Origin: Aldrovandia affinis
Taxonomy: Eukaryota; Chordata; Actinopteri; Notacanthiformes; Halosauridae
Length of the DNA: 64,000 nucleotides
Direction of reading: 5' to 3'
Assembly: GCA_029706075.1 (NCBI GenBank)
Contig: JAINUG010000395.1
Location: forward strand, 62,001-126,000
The notes under the pieces were generated by a model, which worked only from the letters and a program-made list of their open reading frames with translations, was not told the origin of the DNA and did not search any database. Shown piece by piece: positions 14,682-27,306 of this stretch. The position numbers were made by a program, and so were the translations under genes. Every line of letters begins with the position of its first letter. Positions within the stretch are counted from its first letter, which is position 1.

Positions 14682-15525
14682 GAGATTTTTTTTCTTCGGC
14701 CCTTTGGAAATGCAGTCCACAGGAGTTTCACATGAGCATCCAATCCAACCTCCTTGCAATTCTCATGACAACCCTAATGAGCCTCCTCACATTCTGCATG
14801 ATACCACTAATTTGAGAAAATTTCCTGCACAAAGACATAATTAGACACACTAATTAGACACAGACTTCGGTGCACCAAGATCCTCCGCAGTTCAAGCTAT
14901 CCGCCTACCTGCGGAGTGCTAAAATAGGAAGCAGTCGCCAAGTGCATGCATCTATGCTAATTCTATGTGGTGTATAAGTGCAGACAAGGCACTCCTTTAT
15001 GGTAGCCCTATACATACAAATTGCTACACCGTGGTGATGCACATGAAAGACTGTCAATCACCAGCGTTCTCCCCCTTTCCTGTCTCACATCCAGAATCCC
15101 CACTGTGCCTTCTGCACTTAACAGGGTAGAACAGGTCTCTCTGAGCATCCAGATTGCTTTTACAAGTTTACAATGAGCCAGGGCAGCTAATGAAGCAGTA
15201 TCCATTATAGAGCACACCGCATTATATTCCTCCACCAGACTAACTGTTAAAAATGAACCAAGCACATCATAGTTCCCTTTAATATGAGGAATCCAAAGAC
15301 ATGGCTGCACAATGCTGGATTAAGTTTGCTATGTGCGAGGTGTCTGGTAAACCAAAGTAATGCAGATGGAAACGTGTGTACAGCGTATGGAGCATGAATG
15401 TGTATGTTTGTGTTTGTGTGTCTGGGGTGGGTGGGTGTATACAATACAAGTGAGTGCGCATGTGTGTGTACAGTATAACAGTACAAGTGTGTTTGTGTGC
15501 GTGTGCGTGTGTGATTGTGTGTGTG
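14682..15525. other. intergenic, GT-rich toward 15530
   Basis: Imperfect GT-rich sequence at 15390-15525; nothing else recognised. Confidence 0.55.
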
Positions 15526-15748
15526 CAGTGGTGACTGGTGGAGTCCACAACAGGTGAAGCTCACTACCCCTGATGCTGCCTGCCTGCCTGCCTCACTACT
15601 GCAAAATAGAGATTATCCTCATATTAAACACCTGACATCATATAATTTAAGACAATCCCACCATCTTCATTCAATAACATATTGACAAATGCAGGGGGTC
15701 TGACCTCTGCTGCTCTGGTGATATGGTTGCTCACTGCCCCTGCTGCTC

Positions 15749-15779
15749 TGATGATATGATGATGATGATGATGATGATG
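15749..15779. repeat. ATG trinucleotide microsatellite
   Basis: A run of GAT/ATG units between the two internal repeats of the enclosing element. Confidence 0.85.
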
Positions 15780-15925
15780 CACTCACTGCCCCTGATGCTG
15801 CCTGTCTGCCTCACTACTGCAAATTACAGGGATTATTCTCATATTAAAAGCCTGACATCATATAATTTAAGACAATCCTACCATCTTCATTCAATAACAA
15901 ATTAGTTATTTTTTTTCATCAAATT

Positions 15926-16479
15926 TGTTACATCGCTGTCCGCCCTGTTCACTTTCCTTGTGTTTTTCTGCCACTTTGTTCCTTGCGTGTCATGTCTGGT
16001 TTTGCGTTCTCCCTGGGTTGTCTGTGTTGCGGGGCGCGGCTTCGCCGCAATCTGTAAATTGTTGTTCCCTGCACATTTTGCACGCTGCCCCAATCTGTTT
16101 CTTGTTCCCTCGTTTCGTTTAGCCTGTCACATTGTTTTCCCCTAACACATTCTGCACGCTGCCTTATTAGTTAATGCTTTTGCCTATTTAAACCCGGCAC
16201 TCGTTTAGCCCATTGCCTTTGCGTACTAGTTTTTCTAGCACTGCTTTCATTTGGTTACCTGTTCCTGACTTCGCGAATATTCCTGAATCTGCCTGTGTTT
16301 ATTTTGTTTCTTGTTTAGTAGCCGCACGGCTTTCCTGTTTTTTGCCTGTTTGTTTTTGGACGGCTTGTTTCCGTCACTTTTATTTGTTCCGTGATTAAAC
16401 GCCTCCTGAGCGGAGCGCAATTACCATCTCCGTGTCGAGTCCGCTTTTGGGTCCAGGTCTGCATTTACCGCACGTAACA
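15926..16479 (+). mobile_element. solo LTR of an LTR retrotransposon
   Basis: 554 bp starting TGTTAC and ending GTAACA (TG...CA with a 6-bp terminal inversion), flanked by the 5-bp duplication AAATT (15921-15925 and 16480-16484). It has a TATTTAAA box (16189-16196) and a late GATTAAA polyadenylation-type hexamer (16394-16400) in the order expected within an LTR. No internal retrotransposon sequence is present, so it is most simply the product of recombination between two LTRs. Superfamily not assigned. Confidence 0.75.
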
Positions 16480-17761
16480 AAATTGGTACTTTGATGAAAC
16501 AGAAACAAATAAAAAGATAAATTGGCAGTTTATTAAAGACTTGAAATATAGGTAATGCAAATGTTATTCAACAGTAAATACATTTTGGTACATGTAGTAA
16601 TACTAGCCTCACAAAGAAATTGTTTACCTTTAAATGCCAACTCTTATAGAGAAACAATACAGGGTATGGTGCTAAATAATTTCCCTAATTAAGGTAAAAG
16701 CTAACACATTCATTTTGCAACATATCAAATATTATGGGCTGTCCCCTTACCTTGTAAGCATATTATAATCTCCTTTATTTCCTAACAATGTGCCTTATAG
16801 TATCAATCTCACACAAGGGTTTTTCTCCGATTTCACAACCCTCCATGTCAAGCAATTAGCTAGCTAGCTAACATTAGCCCAGTTCAGTTTAAACATGCGA
16901 GATGAGACGATTTATTTGCTAGATAACGTTAACTTTAGCTAGAACAAAACCGCAGCTTATTATTTGACATGTTGAGTATACAAAGACTTTCTTCTAAAAT
17001 GTCATGCTAACTAGCTGGCTAAAATCTCATGTTTGATCTGAACTGCAAACATCAGCTAGCTAGCTAACATTAGCTAAGCTAGCCCAAGCAAGTTAGCAGA
17101 CTGACAAATCAATGCAATTATCTAACATTAGCTAGCTACTGTGGCTAACTTTAAAACTCCAAGAGATCAATTTAGAATAGAAATGATTAACAGTTCAATT
17201 AAAATACTGAATTACAATAATAGAGGAATAAAGACCAAATATTTCAAACTATTGCCAACCTCACCCTTAACAGACGTCACTCTCCAAAAACTCCTGTGCC
17301 CAAGCCGCAAATATTGTAGCTATCTTCTATTGGACAGGGATGGAGCCACAGACAGATCCTGATTGATGGAGGCATGTCAAAATCAGACGTATGGCTCAGA
17401 AGCTCAAGCTTTCAGGCAGGTCAATATTGTCCAATTAATTGTCCAATTAAATTCCCCCAAACCCATCAAATGTTAGTCCACTAAATACAGTAAGTGCACA
17501 GAAACCCAGAGACAACTCCGACCGGTCGATCTTCCACTGACAGCTTCAAGCACATGAGGCGACAGATAGTGCTAGTTTAAACAAAACATTTCAGTCTAAG
17601 TCACATGCCATGGAAGTGAAATACCATTCTCTATCTGTGGTATTTTTTAAAATAGATATTAAGTAAAAATGTTATTAATGTTGTACTTCAAAAATATTTC
17701 CCATCCCCCCCAAAATTATAGGGGAAGCCAAGCTTCCCTCGTCTTAAAGAAATCGCCACTG

Positions 17762-18411
17762 GTACGCACGTTGGCGGGGCTGTTATTTTAAAAGGGGGCT
17801 GCAGGTGTCTCAGAGGAATCCCTTTGCTTTGTTACCCCTATGCAGGGAGATGCCCTTTAGGGAAAATAACAGGCTAATTAATATTCATGCAGTAAAACAA
17901 TCCTTATTTAAATCTGAAATTATGATATGAAATGTGAAATGTCCCCAGATATCTGAAGCATGTGAGCAGGTGCCCATTTTAGAGATTCTGGGCCCAAGCT
18001 AAAATTTCTGAATGTTTGATGTTCGCTTTTTTATTCAAGGGAATATTTCGAGAGAAGAAATGGCAGCTGATCCAGTGAATATTGTCCATTCAAAACCACA
18101 CATAATTCCACCCACCTTGACCCAAGTAAGGTCTTCAGTCAAATGAGCAAGACACTTCCTTTCCTTTGAAAACTGGAACATTTGCTTTATTGACAATCTG
18201 AATGAGTCTTGCATCTTAAACTGGCATGGTGATTTGGATTACATGTTCTCTCTGGTTCAGCAAGGAAAGCAGTTATTTGTTGAAGAAGTTACATGTACTT
18301 TGGGGTGCATTAGTCACAGAAAACGATGAGAGCACAAACAGTACTATGGCACAGTGAAGTTGCTACTGTTAAACATCTGGGGCATATTTCTGTAAATGGT
18401 TTAGAATATTA
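17762..18411. other. intergenic, nothing recognised
   Basis: Ordinary AT-rich sequence. Confidence 0.55.

Positions 18412-18477
<66 letters not shown>
18412..18477. repeat. CT microsatellite
   Basis: A nearly uninterrupted CT dinucleotide run of about 66 bp. Confidence 0.95.
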
Positions 18478-18482
<5 letters not shown>

Positions 18483-21400
18483 TACCATAAAATGCGGTGA
18501 GGGAGAATGTTTTGTGTTTCAGATGCAAATGAACTTGCACTGAGTTTATAAACCGGTGCAGTGCTTCCATATGTCCTATTTTTAATTCACTCATTTTAGT
18601 ATTTGCAGGTGAATGTCAAGTAGATCTTGATGGTCAATTAAAAAACAAATTATTCCATGTACTACCAGATGTAATCATGTATTGGGGTATGGTGACATTG
18701 TGCAATCATGCCAATAAAATGCGGGTTCAAATTCAAATTCAAAACAATCTCTCTTCTGGACTGGACCGGACCAGTCAAGAGTTAAATATTGTAAGAGGCG
18801 TACAGAAAACAAACAGAATACGAATGTTCCTCGGTGAAATTGGATTTAGTGAGATGGTCACAGGACAGTGCTAGCATTATCACCGCGGACCAATCACCAA
18901 TATACTGTACTGAATCGAAGCTGCTTTTTGTGTGCTCTAACTAAGACAGAGAGAGAGACGTGTGAGAACATACTGTGTGGGCTGCACTTCGTTTACTCAT
19001 GCCTCTCTCCTGGCCCAGCACCAGACTGCTGCTTTCATGTGTCAGAGCTCACACAAGCATCAAGCAAAAATGACAAACAAAATATATTTGGAACTTCACC
19101 TGCAGGCATTGCACAGATCAGCTGTGACACTGTCAAAACTGCACAAGCATTCAAAACCAAAATATTAACAATTTAAGATAAATTAGATGGATTAGATATA
19201 TATATATATATTTAGATATAACCAGATCGATAGACAGATCAATAGATCGATAGATAGATGTTGTAGGTAGGTTTCTATTAAATTAAATGTAAAGATATAT
19301 AAAAATAGCTTGCAATAGCTAACAATGCACATTTATACAAGACAAGGGACTCCACTTTGGCTTCCAGCCATTATTGGTATAAATTATGAATAAAAGCAGC
19401 TGAAACAACTTGATCCCTTTCCAGCCCTTGCATACTAGACAGTGAACACAATCTGCATGCACTATACTAGCAACAATAACAGGTTCAAGGGAGAAGAAAA
19501 TATTTTTCATACCAATACTACACTTGTGCACAGAGAGAGCTCTATATTGTGACTTTAATCTTTAAGCAAGAGTGTAGACAAACAATACAAACAAATAAAC
19601 AAGGAAAATGATGTTTTATAGAAAGGTGTAGCCCTGCATTTCAGGACATGTGGGTGATGGGGTCGGCTGTTTTAGCTGCGGCAGAAGAAGCCCTCACCTC
19701 CCCCAGTCTGAGATTGTGAGATACCCAGCCTGGACTCGGGGACCTGTTTGAACTGAGTCACGCTTCGCTATTTCACAGTCCAGTGAGACGCGCCAAAAAA
19801 AGAGAAAGAAAATCAAATCAGACTGCTGACGCCTTGAGAAGCACGGATCCCTGACAGACCCTGATATGGTCCTGAATGCTGATTTTACCTGGCTGGGGGA
19901 TTGTGGGTAAACCTGGGTGACACTCCACATGAGCATTACAGTGAGCATTACATGTCTCCATAAGAGATCCCCCCATCCTCCCAGCCCACACTAATCTAAA
20001 TTAGGTTTTCAAAGCAGGAGAGGCTAGTCTTAGTTTCCCAGTCAAAAGAACAGATGGAAGGTGCTTGGTTTCAACACTGACTTTATTTTATTGGGGAGTT
20101 TTTAAGGGTGTGTGTGTACGTGTGTGTGTAGAATCCAAAGCAGAATCACTACAAGAGGTTCTCTAAATGTGCTCTGTGCCATTCAATGACTAAACTGTAC
20201 CCAAAGCCCAGCATTTCAATTTTCCACTGAAATCAGTCTGTCTTTCTGAAGTTGGACATTGCATTAGGCCTCCTGGTGTTGTCCTACACATATCACATTT
20301 CACATTTTCAGGGCTTCTCCCTGTGTAATCCCTCCTCTCCCGGACCCCTACATGCAGTGAACCTGACTTAAAAGGAGGAGGCCCACTCCCCTCCTTTCCT
20401 GTCCCTCATCCCTCCTCACTGCACACGGACAGAACACCTCACCTGGCAGATTCTCCTCCAGACGACTGAGTTATATGGGCTAAAAATATTACTGCAATAC
20501 CTCTAGACCCCGAGGACGATAACACCATACATATTATATACGTATCAAGTATTGTTCAATTACATTAAATTGCGCTTACAACAGGAAGGGAGGTGGTTCA
20601 GTCATCAGACTCATGAAATTAAACATTTAAATTAAACATAGGCATTAGGTATTTAAAGGAACAACTTTACAAAGCAAAACTAATCAAATAGATGGGCTGC
20701 TGTTGCCATTTCAGTGTGTGCCAGTCTCACTGTGGAGGTGAGAGCCCACAGAGAGACCGGCACACATTTATTTCAATGCCTTATTTTGGGGACCATTCGG
20801 AAGCACAGCGCCTGGTCGGCTTGCTTGTGTTTGTTTGTGTTCATAAACCACAGAACCGTAGGAGAGCAATTTTTGAGTGTACAGTCAGAAAAGGTTTATT
20901 TAAAACTTTATTGTAGACCCTTCAGAAATGTTAGGACTTCGCTTTTTACATGGATTAATTATGGATTATGGAGATGCCATAAAAGTTGGGAAAAGTTTCA
21001 GCTGGGAAAAGTTTTCTGCTTTTACTCCATGACTGAGAGACTCGGAATAGAGGAACGAAAGAACACAATGGGGCTAACTGTTCGATGGCTCCACGTTGTT
21101 CGTCAGTCTTAAGGCAGGCACCTCTCATTAATTCCTGCGTTGCCTGATATAGCGAATCTCCCTGCTCCAACATGTATGTATTTCTGGTACTGTACTCTCC
21201 ATGGCAACGTCTACTGTTTGCCTGTTTTTGACTGGTTTATGTCCCTGGTGTAATTAATAGGAATGAACAAGAGGCACTTTTGGCAAATAAAAAGTAGAAA
21301 AAGAAATGCGGGGGTTTCGGAACAACTGTGCAGTGACATCAAAATGCAAGCACTAAAATCGGATTTATATTTTTAGGAATGCAGCAAGTAAATGTAAATT

Positions 21401-21596
21401 TACATGTCTCCAATCTCATTGTCAGATTTTAGCTACCTTCAGATTAACTGTTTTAATGCTACGCTTGATGCTACGGTTGACTTTGTGGATGTGTCACAAG
21501 CTATGTCTGATCAACTATATTTCCGTAATATTAAAATGGAAGGGGACTAACACGTTTAAATATTCTGTAGATAACTATAACATTTAGCACAATGTT
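18478..21596. other. intergenic, nothing recognised
   Basis: Three kilobases with only short TATA/GATA runs (19196-19258) and a GT run (20108-20130). No gene or transposon recognised. Confidence 0.55.
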
Positions 21597-21820
21597 GGTG
21601 GCAGTGTAGTATAATGGTTAAGGAGCTGGGCTTGTAACTCAAAGGTTGCAGGTTTGATTCCCAGGTGGGGACACTGCCATTGTCTCCTTGAGGAAGGTAC
21701 TTAACCTGAATTGCTTCAGTAAATATCCAGCTGAATAAATGGGTAGTATGTAAATAAATGTAAAACTGTGTTGCTCTGGATAAGAGCGTCTGCTAAATGC
21801 TTGTAATGTAATGTTGTTTA
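21597..21820 (+). mobile_element. tRNA-derived SINE with L2-type 3' tail (family B)
   Basis: Begins GGTGGCAGTGTAGTATAATG with A-box-like TAGTATAATGGTTAAGG and B-box-like GGTTTGATTCC, then ACTTAACCTGAATTGCTTCA, and ends GGATAAGAGCGTCTGCTAAA plus TGTAATGTAATG. The 3' tail is the same as that of the L2 LINEs here at 13610-13672 and 43015-43065, which fits a SINE mobilised by an L2 partner. The layout resembles published eel and carp-type SINEs. A truncated head of the same family is at 37987-38010. Confidence 0.88.
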
Positions 21821-22066
21821 CATGGTCATAGCTAGTGCTATTTGTGCAGAAAATGTAGCTGGTTAACTTTCTTGCAAGCAGCATAGACACTAAATACATA
21901 CTGTTGTCTGATTGGCTGGCCATCATATTTTCATTGAACATCATCAAAATTGACCGTTATGTTCCAGGCCAGTGAAAACAACACTTCAAAATGTTACTGG
22001 CCTGGAGCACCAGTGGCAAATGTACCTCTACGTCAAGCTCTGATACATATATGCACAAACACACAG

Positions 22067-22095
<29 letters not shown>
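22067..22095. repeat. CA microsatellite
   Basis: About 14 CA units. Confidence 0.9.
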
Positions 22096-22097
<2 letters not shown>

Positions 22098-23004
22098 AAC
22101 AGAGCAGCAAACAGGTGCATTTACTGTTATATATAGTGCACCACTGTGAGCTTGAGGTGTGGGATAATTGTTAACTTCTGACCTCCAGAAGAGGCAGTCA
22201 ACCACCAGTCCCTGGGGCCCCATATGGTCACGTACAGTCCTCAATCTCAAAATAAGGAAAAGGGGTTAACACTCTTAAAACCCAAATGAGTTGAGTTACT
22301 ATGGGTCAAATAAAATCTGCTGCTGGTATTACCCCAGAAAAGGTGAATTTACCCAACAATCTACTGGCCTGCAGTGGATCAGAGAAATTCTAATACATCT
22401 TAAAAGTATATGGATATGAGACAACCCTTTATTCTTGACTTTGAAAAGTTTCATTTGAGATTTAAAAATATATTTTAATGAAATGTGCAAAGTTGGCACA
22501 TTCCTTACCACTGGAATTGAGTCATGCCTCATTTATCGTTTATTCAATTATATAACGATGGAAGTATGCTGACATACATGGTTTTTGCTAGCTCAGGCTC
22601 TCTTTGGTCCCTCTCTGCGGGGTAAAGCAAGACCCTGCTGAACGCTAATGGGTGGAAACAGGAATATTTCGAACATTTCTGGGTGTCTAACTGGTTGAAG
22701 GAGAGGGAGATGGAATACTGCAATAATTGGCTGTTCTTGGAAAGTGTGAATGCAAGAAAATAACATACATTTTTTATGAGACAAAACAGATACAAGCCAG
22801 GCCCAGCGAGAATAGATAGTAAGAGTGTACTCTTCTAAGACAGCAAGCTTGTTTTAAACAGACTCCCCTCTCCCAAAATCTGTTGTTGATTTTTGTAGTG
22901 CATTAGAAATGTTGAATTTGAAAGATCTCCATTGTTTCCTTATGATTGAGAGAAGGGCTTTATGTGGCAAATTTCAGTGATAGGAAATAATAATAATAAA
23001 AACA

Positions 23005-23045
<41 letters not shown>

Positions 23046-23068
23046 CATATATATACACATATATATAG
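23005..23068. repeat. compound CA/TA microsatellite
   Basis: CA units followed by TA and ATACATATA variants. Confidence 0.9.
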
Positions 23069-23349
23069 ATATGCTGCCTTAATATATATAAAGGTTTCCA
23101 AACACCATAGCACAGTAGGAAAGCACAGGGAGAAAATTCACAGCAAATACAACCAATCGAGGTTTTGCAAGTCTATAAATTAATTTGGATCAAATACAAG
23201 TTTTATAAGTCTGCAGAAGAATGTGGATCTTGTGGAGTTTTACAAGTCTACAAATGCATTTTACTTCTGATTCTGCAGCTTAAATCAAATACGTAAATGA
23301 ATGAATGAAACTGCTTATCTGAAGAAAAGGGAGAACCTAGGGTGAAAGA

Positions 23350-23521
23350 ATAATATAATAATTATAATAATAAACACCATTTAGCAGACACTTTTATCCA
23401 AAGCGACTTACAGTAGTGAATGCATATATTTTTCAGTATATGTGGCCCCAGTGGGGATTGAACCCACAACCTAAGCGTTGTCAACGCTGTGCTCTCCCCA
23501 ACAACTGAGCCACAGAGAACC
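23350..23521 (-). mobile_element. tRNA-derived SINE (family C)
   Basis: In minus-strand sense: GGTTCTCTGTGGCTCAG (A-box region), then GGTTGTGGGTTCAATCCCCA (B-box), then GTAAGTCGCTTTGGATAAAA plus GTGTCTGCTAAATGG and an ATT-rich tail. This is the best-preserved of three copies of this family here. Confidence 0.85.
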
Positions 23522-25365
23522 ACAGAGAAGGCTGTTGCACATGGTCCTTCGGTTTACACTAATAAGATCTTAAATGGCTCACAATTCTACCTGTAAATAT
23601 TTTTACTTGTACCAACCAATCTCTTTCTGCCAAGACTTGAGAAACTGACAAAAAGGCAAAGGATTGACCCAAACTGCTGTGCTTAGAGTCTTAGATTTTT
23701 TATCTTTTTTTCGGTTGCTTATTAGAGTTCTTGCTGGACACAGGACCACAGTATCAATTAAATCTGAATCCACAAAAACCTTGGGTATGGGAAGGGTTTA
23801 AAACCAGGAGGTTGAATACTGCAGGTGGTAAAGCATTGTAGATTCTAATTGGGGGAAAAAACATGACAATAAAAGCAGGGAATGAAAGCTGGAGGAAACA
23901 TGCTGAACTCTGGCGCGCTCCTTTTGTTCAGCTCCCATAAATACCCCTCTTCCCCGGCCGTCTCCTCCCCCAAAACTGTGTCAGTGCACGAAACTAGAGA
24001 CTCTGGCATCAAGGGGCAGGCAGTACAAAGGCCTTCTGTCATTCCTCCACTTCGCTTTCACTGGGGACCTGCCCCCTTCTGAACCCCCCTGAGAGCGCCC
24101 CCACCCCACCCTTCCCCCCTCCCCTGGGACAGCTCTCCCCGCTCTTGAAAGGCCTCGTTGCACCACAATGCTCTGGTTCCCTCCGCCTCCTCTGCGGAGG
24201 CACCTTGGCGTTTATGAGACCACCACACGTTCAGTGATAAAAAATACCCTTTGACAAATTTGCAATGAACCGACCGAGTGCTTACGCTACGGATGCTAAA
24301 CACAGTGAGGCAGTCCAAAAATAATAATCTGCATAACATTTGAACTGAACGGACAGCCTTGGGGAAAAACATCTTGAAGCACAGAGGAAAATCAAGACCA
24401 GTGTGGCAAGTTTGTTACTCTCTGCATTGAGGTGAGACAGGCTAGTGCACCTGTATCCACTACGGCCCCAGTCCCTTGAATGCTGATTAGGCCTGGCAAT
24501 TTAATAAAAGACTGCACAACTGTGGCCCTGGACAGCAGACATCTAGCAGCTATGCCTCCAGCATCTCGGTAGCATGTAAAAGGAATAAAGCCTGTCCATT
24601 CATAAATCCAGAGCAATCAGCTTAATTCGCTGGCTGAAGTGGTGTTAAAAAACAAACCCACACTTCGGCCACCAGAACCATGGTTATGCGTCCCTGTGCC
24701 AAAGCCATTGTTAAATGCTGTCAGGACAGGTGTACGGTACAAAGGAGAAAATTAGTACAGTTAGCCATTCAGAGAGTGAGCCTCATTTAGTTTGTCATAG
24801 CTGTTTTTTAACCCCTTCTCTTGAGCGTTGCTGCTCTTCTTTCCCCCCACAGGTCACGAGGCACCAGGAGCGATGCGGGACTGGCTCAGTGGAAGGCGCA
24901 GGTAATACGATGCCAGAGGGCGTGCACTCTAGCGAATGCCAGGCGCTCACAGCACAAAGGAGACAGTGCCAATCTGCCTGGGAGGGGAGAGGGGCAGGGG
25001 CAAGCAGCTCTGCTGGGGCTCAGGTTACACAGTGCAGGGGGGGGCAGGACTCACTGACCATAAATGCCAGCAGCAGTGCTGTACTAAGAAGCCCCAAGCT
25101 AGTACAGTCCAGTACATCATCCAGCCTCTCCACAGAAATAAGACTCTTTCGGTGTGTTGGCTAGACACTTCTGTCATTCCTGCTTTGTATATGACTGTAT
25201 TTCATATTTAAAAAGGAAAATGCAGGCACCTTTCTGGCAACCGTAGTACTGTACAAAGTCACACTATTGAGCCCTACAAAAACCTATTCTGCGCATTGAT
25301 TCATAGCCTTGAAGTGGCAAGCAGAGAATAGAGCTCAGCTTCCAGGATGCCGGTGAGGATGCTGC
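23522..25365. other. intergenic, nothing confirmed
   Basis: A stretch at 24849-24900 is bounded by CCCACAG and GCAGGTAA-like sites but has no recognisable coding content. Otherwise featureless. Confidence 0.5.
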
Positions 25366-25911
25366 AACACAGTGTGGGTCTGTGTAATGCTGTGTATGAG
25401 TACAGTACACCAGTGTGAGTCTGTGTAGCACTGTGCATGAGTACAGTACACCACAGTGTGAGTCTGTGTAACACTGTGTGTGAGTACAGTACACCACACT
25501 GAGTCTGTGTAACACTGTGCATGAGTACAGTACACCACAGTGTGGGTCTGTGTAACACTGCATGAGTACAGTACACCACAGTGTGGGTCTGTGTAACACT
25601 GCATGAGTACAGTACACCAGTGTGAGTCTGTGTAACACTGTGCATGAGTACAGTACACCACAGTGTGGGTCTGTGTAACACTGCATGAGTACAGTACACC
25701 ACAGTGTGGGTCTGTGTAACACTGCATGAGTACAGTACACCACAGTGTGAGCCTGTGTAACACTGCATGAGTACAGTACACCACAGTGTGGGTCTGTGTA
25801 ACACTGTGTGTGAGTACAGTACACCAGTGTGAGTCTGTGTAACACTGCATGAGTACAGTACACCACAGTGTGAGTCTGTGTAACACTGTGCATGAGTACA
25901 GTACACCAGGG
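25366..25911. repeat. approximately 43-bp minisatellite, first block (about 13 units)
   Basis: Units contain AGTGTGGGTCTGTGTAACAC, then TG(TGC)ATGAGTACAGTACACC with optional ACA, so unit length varies from about 38 to 44. The same array resumes at 27307, so the two blocks were once contiguous. Confidence 0.93.
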
Positions 25912-27304
25912 GCCCAGATTAGCAGTCGTCCTATCGTCTCAGACGACTACAAATTAAGAAGGACAACAGTCGATTTCCAAGTGATCATCCTGCTGATGAC
26001 TGTGAATTTAGGATTTTATCATTTTTTAAATGAGCTAACTGGAACTATTTCTGTTTTACACTCACATCGTAACAAACACGTCATGCATGGATATTCAAAA
26101 ATATTTCCGAAGTTCCAAATGCCATGCAGTCTGTGCTCATCACATTTGTTGTTGTTGTTATGCCAGACTGCAGCAGTCAGGCAAGTTTTGCGGATCATGG
26201 CACATACACAACAACCAGCTAGTTAGTTAGCTAGCTAACGTTAGCGTTCACGGACATTGGGTATCAATATCTGTTGTTGCTAGTTGCTTGCTAACACAAG
26301 GCTTAGTAAGTGATCATGCATTTATCACTTACCAAGCCTTGAATTAGCAAGCAATATCCGTGAACACTAGCTAGCTAGTTACTGTTTATATTCAGTTCAG
26401 TGAGCCCTCCCGCCAGGCTGAAGAATCGCTGTGATTTTCCTGCAGTGATTTCTCATCTCTGTCCTACAGTCCAAGCACAAATCATTCCCACATCCCTGCT
26501 CGGTTAAATCTAAAAATTATTAGCTAGCTATTACGTTAGCTGCCATACCACACTCTAGTTGGGAATGAAAAAATCTCTCTCGTTCGAGTCCCGACTAGAG
26601 TGTACGTTACGATATACTGTACAGTCAGAACACTAGTCGCTAACGCCACCTGCGGGCACCCGTCAGAGCTTCACTGCTACACAGTCCCATGAGCACACGC
26701 TGCACAAGTCAAACATAAATATCCTTGTAGAAAATAAATTAGGCGGCACGGTGGTGCAGTGGATAGCGCTGTTGCCTCACAGCAAGAAGGTCTCGGGTTG
26801 AATCCAGGCCGGGGCCTTTCAAAGAGTTTGCATGTTCTCCCCGTGTCCAAGTGGGTTTCCTCCGGTTACTCGGTTTCTTCCCACAGTCCAAAGACCAACG
26901 TTAGGCTAATTGGAGAGTCTAAATTGCCCGTAAATGAGTGTGTGAATGAATGGTGTGTGTGTGCCCTGCGATGGATTGGCGACCTGTCCAGAGTGTATTC
27001 CTGCCTCTCGCCCGGAACGCATGCTGGGATAGGCTCCAGCCCCCCCCGCGACCCTGACCAGGAATAAGCGGCTTAGATAATGGATGGATGGATGGATGGA
27101 AAATAAATTACGTTAATGAGATGTAGTTGGTGTTGCATTCAAGCTAAAGAAGTATACAGAAAAATAGGTACCAAAAATATACATACTGTATTCAACATAA
27201 AGCATTTGATAATATTTGACGTACACAGTCTTCTTTGTTGCTCACCTACAGCGCACGCAGCGACGCGAGTAGGACAAGTAACTTTTAGGAAGGACAAGTA
27301 TCTT
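25912..27304. mobile_element. 1.4-kb insertion of unknown class inside the minisatellite
   Basis: The sequence between the two minisatellite blocks begins GGGGCCCAGATTAGC and ends AAGTATCTTTTCT. ACAGTACACCA precedes and follows it; this may be an 11-bp target duplication or just repeat sequence. Inside is a long imperfect inverted repeat at about 26228-26380 (shared TTGCTTGCTAA, GTTCACGGA(C/T)ATTG, AAGTGAT) and the Mermaid-type SINE. No terminal inverted repeat or coding frame was found. Confidence 0.5.
26742..27098 (+). mobile_element. Mermaid-type tRNA-derived SINE with 12-bp target duplications
   Basis: GAAAATAAATTA lies on both sides (26730-26741 and 27099-27110). It begins GGCGGCACGGTGGTGCAGTG, has a B-box-like GGGTTGAATCC, the conserved body TTTGCATGTTCTCCCCGTGT and CTAAATTGCCCGTAAATGAG, and ends GATAGGCTCCAGCC ... 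GATAATGGATGGATGGATGG. This family is widespread in teleost genomes. Confidence 0.93.
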
Positions 27305-27306
27305 TT

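Larger units (their letters stand above)
15526..17761. mobile_element. putative hAT-like element carrying a solo LTR
   Basis: The left end CAGTGGTGACTGGTGGAG faces a right end that reads CAGTGGCGATTTCTTTAAGA on the minus strand; both share CAGTGG(T/C)GA and an inner GAAGCT. Internal sequence at 15555-15675 is repeated at 15780-15905 (shared GACATCATATAATTTAAGAC). GCTAGCTAACATTAGC-type motifs recur at 16855-17130. The flanking 8 bp do not match (left flank is a GT microsatellite), so the boundaries are a proposal. No transposase frame remains. Confidence 0.45.
21821..23349. other. intergenic with CA and TA microsatellites
   Basis: CA run at 22067-22095 and CA/TA run at 23005-23068; no gene or mobile element recognised. 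Confidence 0.6.

Noticed and set aside
24849-24903. Possible small exon between CCCCACAG and GCAGGTAA
   Set aside because: No coding similarity and no partner exons; such site pairs occur often by chance.
25301-25906. Long minus-strand frames of more than 180 codons rich in YCTHAQCYTD repeats
   Set aside because: They are translations of the approximately 43-bp minisatellite in three frames at once, with no start context, splice signals or protein similarity.
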